Of a DNA stretch of 64,000 nt, positions 39,090-48,205 are shown piece by piece. How positions within the stretch are numbered: position 1 is the stretch's first letter; the number at the start of each line of letters is the position of its first letter. The notes beneath the pieces were generated by a model. That model did no database searches, was not told the origin of the DNA, and was given only the letters and a program-made list of their open reading frames with translations. Position numbers and translations under genes: made by a program. This DNA comes from Pelargonium cotyledonis (taxonomy: Eukaryota; Streptophyta; Magnoliopsida; Geraniales; Geraniaceae), in contig JAYMTA010000001.1 of NCBI GenBank assembly GCA_036897625.1, positions 124,001-188,000 on the forward strand, read 5' to 3'.

Positions 39090-39440
39090 AAGGTATGAAA
39101 TGATTGAAAAGGTATGAAATGACTTTAGAAGAGAGAGCACAAAAGAAAGCTTTCTAATATAAGGGAAGCCCCAAGAAGGGTTTACGACAGTGGGAACAAT
39201 GTGAGCCCAAGCAAGAAATAGGGGCTTTTAGAAGGATGAATAGGTAGATTGAAGATAAGCCAACAGAGGGCTTAAGAGATTGAGAAGAGAAGATTGGTTC
39301 ATTCAGTGAAGTAAGGTGGGAATGGCATGAAAAGAGAACCCTAAGGAAGAAGGAAGGGAGTGAAAAAGAGGATAGTGAGAGGAGTGAATTGGAGCTATGA
39401 CAAGTATGAAGCTCTAAGATTAGAGTAAAGTGCATAGTCC
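39090..39440 (+). other. Purine-rich block
   Basis: The plus strand is dominated by A and G with runs such as GAAGGAAGGGAGTG. A 93-codon Ser/Leu-rich frame on the minus strand is the trivial result of this composition. The left edge holds AGGTATGAAATGA twice, the second extending to the 18-mer shared with 40,217-40,234. Confidence 0.5.
39110..39127 (+). repeat. 18-mer AGGTATGAAATGACTTTA, copy 1
   Basis: It is identical to 40,217-40,234. A shorter copy AGGTATGAAATGA starts at 39,091, and AGGTATGAAAT lies at 30,816. The chance of an exact 18-mer repeat in 64 kb is very small, so these share ancestry. Confidence 0.8.
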
Positions 39441-39865
39441 TAAAAGAGTTCGTGAAGTACTTGCATAAGGTGCTAAGATCGTAAAGTTAGAATTGGATCC
39501 TATCCCTATGCTTCGGGAATGAAGCAGTAGCTTAAATGGTCTCTTTAGAAGTAGAATGTATCTATAGTATATCTAATGTGTCTAAAGTGTATGAATTCGA
39601 GTTTTAGTCTATTAGTTTTCGTGACTGGGATCTTTCCTATGCAGGAGCACCTTATTTAGGAGTTGTCTTTTCTTGTATTATGTGTTCCGATCTTTCCTTT
39701 TGCCTATGAAACCGAGACAGCCAAGCTGCCAATATACACGTCTTGAGCGAAAGCTCCACGTAGGCAAGCTTCAGCTTGGGTTTAAGGTCTTAGATTGATT
39801 AGTAGCGCAGTTGTAATCGACATTCGTAAGTTACCTAGAAGATAAGCCCTGTAAAGTAAAATAGA

Positions 39866-39935
39866 GGGTTTAGATATTGATTGAGCATAGAATATTGAAT
39901 TTAAAGTCAATTGGTTCGACTCTTCCTATAGCCGC
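39866..39935 (+). pseudogene. tRNA-like relic
   Basis: A perfect 5-bp stem ATTGA/TCAAT (39,894-39,911) encloses the 8-base loop ATTTAAAG, one base over the standard. It is followed closely by a T-arm core GGTTCGACTC at 39,913-39,922. TTGATTGAGCAT upstream resembles a D arm. The variable loop seems lost. The loop could hold UUA or UUU, so no specificity is claimed. Confidence 0.35.
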
Positions 39936-40037
39936 ACTCGCTATTGAACTAGATGGATTAGGCAAGTTATGTTACTGACATCAATACTAACGCATTGCCT
40001 AATGTTAAAGTAAAGAGTGCTTGCTCGCTGACACTGT

Positions 40038-40050
40038 AGATGGACAGCTT
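40038..40050 (+). repeat. 13-mer AGATGGACAGCTT, copy 1 of 3
   Basis: The identical 13-mer occurs at 45,576-45,588 and 55,051-55,063. The core GGACAGCTT also occurs at 19,823, 33,555 and 55,539, and inverted at 37,093. The first two of these share GGACAGCTTCCTT. All copies are in non-coding DNA. Confidence 0.75.
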
Positions 40051-40216
40051 TCCCAACTTCCTTAGGCAAGCTTGCTTGTTAACCACTTTCAACTGCTATT
40101 GGACCTCCCTTCAGTCGATAGTCCAGTTCCGGCTTCTTTAGTTAATGAGTTTAGGAATAAAGACTCTCCGGAGGTACAATATTAAACCTAAGCCAGTTAC
40201 AGTTGTTAATTAGTTT

Positions 40217-40234
40217 AGGTATGAAATGACTTTA
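40217..40234 (+). repeat. 18-mer AGGTATGAAATGACTTTA, copy 2
   Basis: Exact direct copy of 39,110-39,127, about 1.1 kb away, with different flanking sequence on both sides. Confidence 0.8.
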
Positions 40235-40499
40235 TTTATTGAGTTTTCTTACTTTTACACTATGCTGGACATAAAAATTCTAAAAGTGCAGTATTTTATT
40301 AACTAAAATGTACCTTATACTTTTTGCTATGGTGAAAATTGAACAAGGAAAAAACCGACTTATACTATAGAAAGTGGTTATTTCGGGGCCCTTTTGCGAG
40401 AATTTTTCTATTTCATATAGCGGTGAAAGTTCATTCGGTAATTTCCGTAAAGGAGCGGCTTAAAGAAAAGAAAGAATTCTATTTCATATATAAGCAAAA

Positions 40500-41960
40500 G
40501 TAAGAAAAAAGGCCTAGACTGCATGACCTTCTTTCACCTTCTATCGACTGTCATTGCTAGAGATTTCGACTAGATGGATTAGCAACACAGGCTACAACAT
40601 GGGCCTGCTTGACTTCGACAGAGCTTGCAAAGGACTTCAACTGCTAGAGCTTTCCTTAGCCAAGTTAACCAATTTATGCTGTGTCACTTCTTTGACTGCT
40701 TGCTAATTCCCTTTCTTTCAACTGTCAACTTCAACTCTTGCCAATAGCTGTTGATGGTTTAGGAACTTGCATTCAACTACTCTCACTGTCTTTCACCTTC
40801 CTTCCATCCATCGACCGGCCAGACTGAGATATTGGCTTAGCACGCATTCCCATTCGACTGCTACAGTCATTGACCTTCTTCCATCAGCAACACCGACCTT
40901 AGACTGCTTTCCTACCTAACTCTAAATCCTATCAATCCACTCTTTGAAAGAATGCCTCTCCTTTACCGGTTTATCCATTAGATCGGAATCTAGATAACTT
41001 GCTTACTACAGGAAAAGGGATGTTTCCATTAGAACAATTCTTATAGTATATAGTATCTATCTTAAACGAATAAGGAAGAACTAATCTGTCAAGTCCTCTA
41101 TATGTCCTAAACTGGAATCAGATAATCAGATAAAGTCTCATACTTACCACAGAAGCTAAGATAGTACAGAGCAACATGGGCCGGCTTACAACGGAGGGTT
41201 TTCTAGGTTATAAAGCAGTGTTAAAGCATTACCGGAATTGGCTGGTTAGGAAATGTTGAATTGTTCTCTCTGTACGTAAGAGTACCCCGCTATACATATA
41301 TACATACATACCAATATAAGGAAACTCCTGTTACTACAAAAGAAGTTTATGTTATCCAGTTCCAAAACCAAGAATACTTCATAGCTACAATTATTCTGTT
41401 ATCCACTAAGAATGTTCCCTAGCTTTACCTCCTTGCTTCAGAAATAATAGCAAGAGTAGCTTCCAACCATGCATGATTAGAGGTTCACCGATTACCAGAT
41501 TAAGAGAGTCCTCATTTACTCATGTCTCTATCTTGAAAAGGAAGAACAAAGAAAGAGGATTTCAATTGACTCATTTACCTGCTATAAAGATCTACAAGGA
41601 CATTAGCTCCAAAAGAACAACTGCTTGCTAGAATCGGCTAACAAAACCCAAAAGTAAAGAGATTCCGTTTCTGTAACTAGATCTCCTTTGCTTTCTTGAC
41701 AAACACTGAAACCAATTAGCATAGCATTGAATAAGGATTTCCCTCATGACAACATGACAAGAATGCTAGAGCTACACCGGAAATTACTAGACTAAGAACA
41801 TTGAATTACAGAGACTGTTATCTTATTCCTGATTAGAGAGTTATAAAACTAGAGGATTTAGAGTTGGGTTAGGAAGATAAGAGAATAGGAATCAAAGGAT
41901 GAATTAGTACAACCACAAGGTTAGGAAATTCATTAAGTTGACAGTCTATAAGCAATACTA
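40500..41960 (+). repeat. C-rich block of the mosaic domain
   Basis: The plus strand leans to C with A and T (TTCAACTGC, CAACACCGACC, TTCACCTTC). It carries CTAGATGGATTAGC (40,570), shared in part with 39,949 and 45,735; CCAATAGCTGTTGATGG (40,741), shared with 45,836; and ATTAGATCGGAATC (40,977), shared with 34,263. No coding frame is supported. Confidence 0.5.
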
Positions 41961-43180
41961 ACTCCTGGCAATACATGCACATGAGGGAAACCCATCGTGC
42001 CTATCTTTCCCTTGTCTTATGGAAGCTAGGACTTATGGAAGCTAGGAAACTTACCTATTCAGAGGAATCATCCATATACTATAGAGTTCGGGTGCTAAGA
42101 CCAATGAGCGCGCAAGTAGCTAAAAAAGTAGGGCCATTGTTAGCTAAAATAGTCATAAAAAAAGGGCAATAAAGAGTCCTATCCTTTGTGCTGTATAGGC
42201 TTGAGTTCGGCAAGGGTCCGGTCACTCTGATCTCAATCCAACCTTAAGAAAGAGGGGGTTGATCATCTCTTTCTTGAAAAAGGGGGATTCTTCTTCCGAA
42301 CCTGAATGTTCTGAAGGAAGCACAAGGTCCTTTTTGTGATGGAAGGTGCTTTTCCTGAAGTCTTTTCACCCGTAGTACACATTCCATCACAAAAGCCTCG
42401 ACATTCACTCTACCCAATTCCTAGGACGTTAGAAACTAAAGAAACTCAATCCAGTCACGTCCCAGACGACTGCCTTAATAGTTCATTCTTCCTATTGTCT
42501 GTTTCACTCCCTTTCTATTAGGGTTCTCTTTTCATACCAAAATCCCACCCAAATGAGCGCCTTATGCAATTATGTACTCGCACGAATCTTGTCCCAAACT
42601 GTTGTTTAGGATACGGGTCTCCATTCTCTCCGGGGATCTTCCTCTCATCCCACTCATACCATTACGGGGATATTCCTCCCAAAATGGCTCACTGCAATGT
42701 CTATCCTTCTTATAGGCTCACTCATTAGAAAGCTTTCCGCTCTCTATGTTATCTATCTAACTAAGGATTCTCTGTTAATCCTTCCTTGTTGCCCCAATTG
42801 ACTCCTGGGCGCTTCTATCTTTGAACCCACGATTTGCCATCCTTATCTAAGATGTGCCAATCTATTCCAGTCCGTGAATAAAAGATGTTGAAACCACCTT
42901 CTTCACGATAATCGTGCCTAACCGAGCTACCCCTTTCCGGAATAACTAAACATTTTAACGCAACCAAGCTATTTGCGTTGTTTTATCTATTGTTTGTACT
43001 CTCGTAATCGAACAAAAGAAATCAGTCTATCTAAGTGATTGTAATAACAGAATACAGAAAGATCTTCCGTTTCCTTTCTAGATGCTTTTTCTTAGTGTTT
43101 TCCTAGGGAAAGGTGATGGTATCGCGAGGGTTCCTTCCCATTTCTCTGTCCTTTTCCTTTAGTGTACCCCTAAAGATACA
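41960..43180. other. Repeat-poor stretch, plant-mitochondrion-like in texture
   Basis: This kilobase is less AT-rich and free of the domain's words. Its texture (TTCTTCTTCCGAACC, CCCAATTCCTAGGACG) reminds me of plant mitochondrial spacer DNA, an impression and not a match. It has a perfect 16-bp tandem duplication CTTATGGAAGCTAGGA at 42,016-42,047. The frame 41,975-42,172 (65 codons from ATG, lysine-rich end) spans that duplication and matches nothing I know. Confidence 0.4.
42016..42047 (+). repeat. 16-bp perfect tandem duplication
   Basis: CTTATGGAAGCTAGGA occurs twice head to tail with no change, which implies a recent event. Confidence 0.75.
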
Positions 43181-43189
43181 TAAGAAACC

Positions 43190-44700
43190 TAACATTGACA
43201 CAGAGTGAAATCGCTTACTGGTGAATACTAAGAGAGGTCAATTACTAAGCGTCAGCCTATAGTTAAGGAATCCCCTTACTTGCCGAATAGCTAACACGAA
43301 GGGTAGATCATAACAGTCCATAAGCAAATACATGGTAAATCCCTTACTGGAAAACCCTTACTTGAGAACACCATACTTGTCATACATACGAGGGTAGAAA
43401 AGCCTAATACCAAAGACTATCTCCAAGCTAAAATACTAATCCCTAACTAAGTTCATTCCTAAGCCCTAAGCTGACACTGATTGAAATCCTTAACTTGAAA
43501 GTCTATACAGGCTCGAGGGATCCCTTTGCTTGAGAACTGTTTGCTTACCCTAGAGAATCCTTACTGAAACTAGTTTACTTGTCTGAGTGAAATCCTTACT
43601 GCTGAATAGCTGATACAGAGGAAAAGCCTAACTGGAAACCGTATACTAGCTAGAGAAAGCCTTACTTGTGAACAGGCTAACTACTAATGTGGAGAATTCC
43701 TAAACTCAAATACCTTACTCCAAATACCAATTCCCAAGTTAATACTCTAATACTGAGGTCTATTACCAGTGCTCCTGGTTGAGGAATCCCTTGCTAACAC
43801 TTGACAGTCCCTAAGTTAAAATACCTAATTCCTAAACAAATTCCTAAGTCCATTAACTAGACTAATTCCTACTTGCCTGAAGGAAATCCCTAACAGCCTA
43901 CTGGCTAACAACTAGTCCCTAGCTGCAATACTAGTAGTTCATAACAGTCCCATAAGCTAAGAAGGAACTAAGGACCCACTTGCTAATACAGAGGTGCCGA
44001 TTACTAGGACTCACTAGGTCTACTTCCCTTGGCTGAAATGCTAGTTGTTCATAACAGTCCCTCTAGCTAAAGGTAAATACCTTAATTGAAAGCCTCTTAC
44101 TTGCTCTAGGGTATCCTTGTTTGAGTGAAAGACCTTAACCGGAAACCTAGACTGATTTTCTAAATGCTAGCTAATCAAGGTCCCTAATCCCAAGATAAGA
44201 GGGATATAACCAGTTTTAGAGTGTATTTGACTTAGAGATTGTTCCTTTACGGCCGAGGGAATTCATTCCTTATCTCCTAAACCGACCGAGTGGGGTTCAA
44301 CAAGGGAATTACTAGTTAATACAGAATAACTGCCTTAGCTCTCGCCTTGTACACATACACATACACTCTCTCGTACACATACGAGGGTACTTAGGGCTCA
44401 CTAGCTAAAAGGGTAATGACTAAAGCCCACAGAGACTGTGACAGAGGGAAATCTCCATTCCTCGGTAGTTCCATAGCTCAATTCCCTAGAGTTCCCTAGC
44501 TGACAGAAGGTGAATACCCTTACTTGAAACTGTTTGACTTGGTTGAGGAATCCCTTACTTGTTACTGGTGAATAGCAGACAGAATACTAACTACAGTGAA
44601 ATCCCTTTTACAGGAGAACCCTTACTTGAGAATCCCCAGTTAATACTGAGAAATTCCTTCCTAATAGGGCAACTAGGCCAATTCCTAAGCTAGAGCCAAA
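43190..44700 (+). repeat. Degenerate array of CCCTTACTTG-type repeats
   Basis: Variants of GAAATCCCTTACTTGAGAAC recur roughly every 30-90 bases through 1.5 kb, separated by A/C-rich filler. AACCCTTACTTGAGAA is exact at 43,353-43,368 and 44,617-44,632. TCATAACAGTCC occurs exactly at 43,308, 43,939 and 44,049. Units differ in length and order, so it is not a fresh minisatellite. Spacers are not uniform and units vary too much for a CRISPR array. Confidence 0.65.
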
Positions 44701-44739
44701 GTAGATTCTAAGCTAGTTTACAGGATAGAAAGGGAATCC

Positions 44740-45900
44740 CTGAATTAATTATAGGTATTTGTTGTAAGCTCTTTCAGCTAAAGTCCTTTGAGAGTATCTT
44801 ACTATCCTAAGAGTTCTACTGGAGTGTTTATGAAGGAGTAAGACCCTCTTTAGTTGTAAAGCTGATAATCCACAGAATGTAAGCTGACATTGATGGTAGA
44901 AACATCTCTTCTTTGTGAGATTCCTAAGAGTTCTGAGTTTAGAGTAATTCCTTGTATTTTATAGATAGTTTAGACTCTCAACATCAGGGATTGAAAAGGT
45001 GTTGGAGTTAAAGAATGGTTATAATGGAGGCATCTAGATCTTACTTAGGTGAGTACTTATCCGATATATCTGTGACAGTGTCGCTAGGCTTAAAGAATTA
45101 ATTGTTCTAATACTTTCTAATGCTTATGCGGGTACAGCCTAGTTTGACTTTGTAAAGCAAGTTCTAAGGAACTCCCTACAATACTAACGCATAGCCTCTC
45201 TTTCTTTCGAGCTACACTTTCTATTGTCCAGCTTAGTACACCTTCATCAAGAGATGCCTTGTACTAGCCGGCTAAGGTAAGCTACACTTTCTCCATCAGC
45301 TACACCGGTTTCACTAGCTTTGGACTTAGGAATCCCTTGCATTCGACAGTACCGTACTTGCTTCTTAGGCTCGCTAGCATTCAATGACAGTAGAATTTGT
45401 TTCAATTAGCAGTATTAGGAATATGTAATAAACTGACTGTAAGTACTATTATTAGATCTTCCTAAGAAGAATTAACAACTGAATACTGAATACACTTGCT
45501 CTGAACGAATTCCCTCTTTAGGAATAAGTAATAAGGATTCCGGAGGTTAAGATATTATTATTTCCTAATTGAAGAAGATGGACAGCTTCCAAAGAGAGGG
45601 TTCCTAGCTTTCCTTTATCTTCCTAACTCGTCAATCCTCTTCCTCCTAACAAGTTAACTTCCCTCCTGTCCTTCATAGCATGGTTCGCTTTCGAGTGCTG
45701 TTGAAGCTGATACAGTATTGGCTCGCATTCACAGTAGATGGATTAGCTTTCAATTGGCAATAGAAGAAGGAGAACCGGCTTAGAAACCTGCTTACACTTG
45801 CAGTTGCTAGCTAGCATTCCTACTTAGGCTCGTTACCAATAGCTGTTGATGGCTTGCTTGGCTAGCATTCAATCAATGGCATTCAACTCCCAAATAAGAA
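44740..45900. repeat. Right edge of the mosaic domain
   Basis: It contains an inverted copy (45,051-45,069) of the ATATCGG-ATAAGTACTC word at 33,400-33,420. The latter carries an extra TCGGA. It also holds AGATGGACAGCTT (45,576), TAGATGGATTAGC (45,735) and CCAATAGCTGTTGATGG (45,836). The plus strand turns from G+T-leaning to C-leaning near 45,180. It is non-coding. Confidence 0.5.
45576..45588 (+). repeat. 13-mer AGATGGACAGCTT, copy 2 of 3
   Basis: Exact match to 40,038-40,050 and 55,051-55,063. Confidence 0.75.
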
Positions 45901-46244
45901 AAGGAATTAAGAACAAGAAAACTCAGTAAAGCGCATGCAAAAAAGTACCGTTTCATGGGTAAGATACGACTCGGATATATAAAATAGGAAGAATTACAGT
46001 GAATAAAGGAATTACGAAGAAAAAAGGAAGGAGCCTTAGAGGATATTGGTAAGTACTTAAACTAGAAAACAAAGCTGCTGATTATTAATAGTTGTTAAGG
46101 AAGTTATCTGTAAATAGGATTGACCCTACTTATGAACTACAAAAACAGTAAACAGGAAAATCGTTTAGCTAAAGAAAGAAATTACTTTTTACTCTAATAT
46201 ATAGTAAGATGTATTAGTGAAATCATATATATAAGAAGTTCTTC

Positions 46245-46322
46245 ATTTAGCTGCCTGGTTTTAAAAGTTAAAACATCGAGCTTCAGGCCGAGAAACCTAA
46301 GGTTCAAGTCCTGTTGTCTTAT
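46245..46322 (+). pseudogene. tRNA-like relic, Leu-like
   Basis: TAGCTGCCTGG begins a D-arm-like segment. GAGCTTCAGG follows, close to the anticodon loop of Leu tRNAs with anticodon CAG. About 11 bases that could be a class II variable arm lead to an exact T-arm core GGTTCAAGTCC at 46,301-46,311. The minus-strand open frame over it reads RQQDLNLRFLG, the kind of peptide produced when tRNA genes are translated. Stem pairing is incomplete and no CCA follows. Confidence 0.45.
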
Positions 46323-48134
46323 TTCTTTCTTCCTCCTCGGTTCGCTCAGCCAAGACAGGCTCGCCTTAGTAGGAGTTTCCAAGCTAATATTCAACTCCCC
46401 GCTCCTGAGTAGACCTACCTAAATTATCCTACTCCTATCATAATAAGGAGTTGAGTAAGGTTAAACAATCAAGATTGGCCCGTTCAGGATTCAAAACCGG
46501 AAAAAGCAAGGCAAAACTCTAGTAGAAATCTTCTATAAATATTCTATTACTTCGGCAAAACCTCAATAAACTATGCTTCAAGGGCAAGACTTTTTCTAAT
46601 CTAAAACCCCATGTCTTGTGTACTAAACTTTATCAGAAGAGATAGGATATTTAAAGAAATGAAGGCTTTTTTTATGCCAGTGCTTTTTCGTACTATAAAA
46701 CTTATTGCTAGCTAAATCAGGTATAGCCGAAGAATTACTATTGAGAAAAACCGATCCTTAATATCCGTCAAAAAGTAAAGTAACAAATATCCTGAACCTT
46801 TTCTCTTACTATGGTAAGGTAAAGTATTTCACTTATTTACCTAAAGTAAGTTGAGAATTCAAAATATTAAGCTATGGACATTCTACGTCCTTATATAGTA
46901 GCCTATAATCTGCCAAACTTCGTTGGTGGTTTTTGCTGTTAATTGCTTTCTTCAGCATACTCTTTCTTTTTTACGTAAGAATAGTTATGCTATGATTTCA
47001 ACGTCTAATTTGGGTTAAATCTAAGGATCCCTCTACCCTATGAGTAAGGACTTATGGGTTTTTGTAAAACAGAAACCTTATCCTTAACATATGATAAATA
47101 CTCCACGTTTGTTCCATTCTTAAAATAACACAATGAATACCTTCTTTAGTACTTCATCTCTTTTTTTGATATCACTTAGAATCGGATCCTGATTCATATG
47201 AAGTCTATATTAAGCAGTAATTCTATGACGGCTCTCTATTCACGGAAACATGGGGGACCCTACTAAAACTATAACTAGTAAAAAAAAAATTCAAACTAAA
47301 GAAAGCTAAAGCTGGGCTTTCATTACTTCATTACAAAAAATGATACCCGCGTCCTAAAATAAGGTGTAATAATCCTTTTACACTAGCAGACTTTTGTGAT
47401 TTTATGCAAAAAAGAGGGGAGGTAGTTAGGAGTGAACAGGGTCTCCATTTTATATAATAATGTGAGACCGGGGTTTTAACACTTTTCGTACAACAAGAAT
47501 CGCATTTCAGTGAAATGACAAAAGGTATAGTAAGTCTCTATAAGGTGATTTAATATTCAAGAGGAAGCTTTCTCTGTATCGAATTCCATGTGACTAGGTT
47601 CAAGGTGGTCATAATATTCTTAGGTTTTTTTACAGTTTTGTGTTTTTGATAAGGATTACTAATTTTGAAAAAGATGAGTTCTCGTATCGATGCAGTGGGA
47701 GCTTTCTATTATAACCCCTAACAAGAAGAGGGAGAATTCTTTATTTTCGTAAGCGAAGTAAAAGTCCTACCCCCTCTTGTAGAATTAGCTTCTCTAAAAA
47801 TGGATAAGTCTGGCAGTTAATCATGAAGAGCTTCACTTAGCAATTGGAGTTTTTACTTAATTGCACTTGTTTTCACTTTTAACTTTTTAGGTTCTATAAT
47901 AATAATTATTGAGTCCAGGCGAGGGCCGCCTCTATTCTTTAGCTGGGTTTTTTTATTCGGCCTTGGTTAGTTACAAGCATTAGTATAGACTCCGCTTTTA
48001 GACTTTTGAGAGTATATCTAGTAGGCTCTTCGTAGTACTGTAAGTTTTGTTGTACATTTATTATTAATTAAGGGCTCCTTAGAAAGGAATACGTTTAAAA
48101 AAAATTAAGTAGGAACTGTTGCAAAAGTATTTAG

Positions 48135-48205
48135 AATGGGGTCATTTTACTGATTATAACACTGGAATCTCAACTTAAATAAAAGGGTTCGAATCGTGGA
48201 ACTGC
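48135..48205 (+). pseudogene. tRNA-like relic, Ser-like anticodon region
   Basis: CTGGAAT at 48,162-48,168 could be an anticodon loop with GGA (Ser). The 11-mer TGGAATCTCAA (48,163-48,173) is shared with the relic at 15,488-15,555. A T-arm core GGTTCGAATCG lies at 48,186-48,196. The stems are largely unpaired. Confidence 0.4.

Larger units (their letters stand above)
30400..46200. other. Central mosaic repeat domain
   Basis: This region is less AT-rich than its flanks and has its own vocabulary: AGCTAATGG, CCGGTAAAGG, CCGGCTAAG, GATCGGAAT. Exact words of 12-18 bases recur many times, for example GGTAAAGGAGTCAATT (31,156 and 36,786), ATACCTTTACCCAGC (32,915 and 33,846), ATTAGATCGGAATC (34,263 and 40,977), CCAATAGCTGTTGATGG (40,741 and 45,836) and AGGTATGAAATGACTTTA (39,110 and 40,217). 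Frames remain short and no protein family is recognisable. The TA excess persists: 10 TA to 5 AT in 33,001-33,120. I infer an old repeat family copied in both orientations and then eroded. Confidence 0.6.

Noticed and set aside
39154-39435. 93-codon Ser/Leu-rich frame on the minus strand
   Set aside because: It is a direct product of the purine-rich plus strand, since pyrimidine-rich codons give Ser, Leu and Phe.
41975-42172. 65-codon ATG frame ending in a Lys-rich segment
   Set aside because: The look of the C-terminus is suggestive, but it contains a recent 16-bp tandem duplication and resembles no ribosomal or other family I can name.
43190-44700. CRISPR array
   Set aside because: Repeats are degenerate, spacing is irregular, and there are no cas genes.
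46194-46394. 66-codon minus-strand frame with the peptide RQQDLNLRFLG
   Set aside because: This peptide type arises from translating the antisense of a tRNA gene. The sequence is better explained as the Leu-like tRNA relic.
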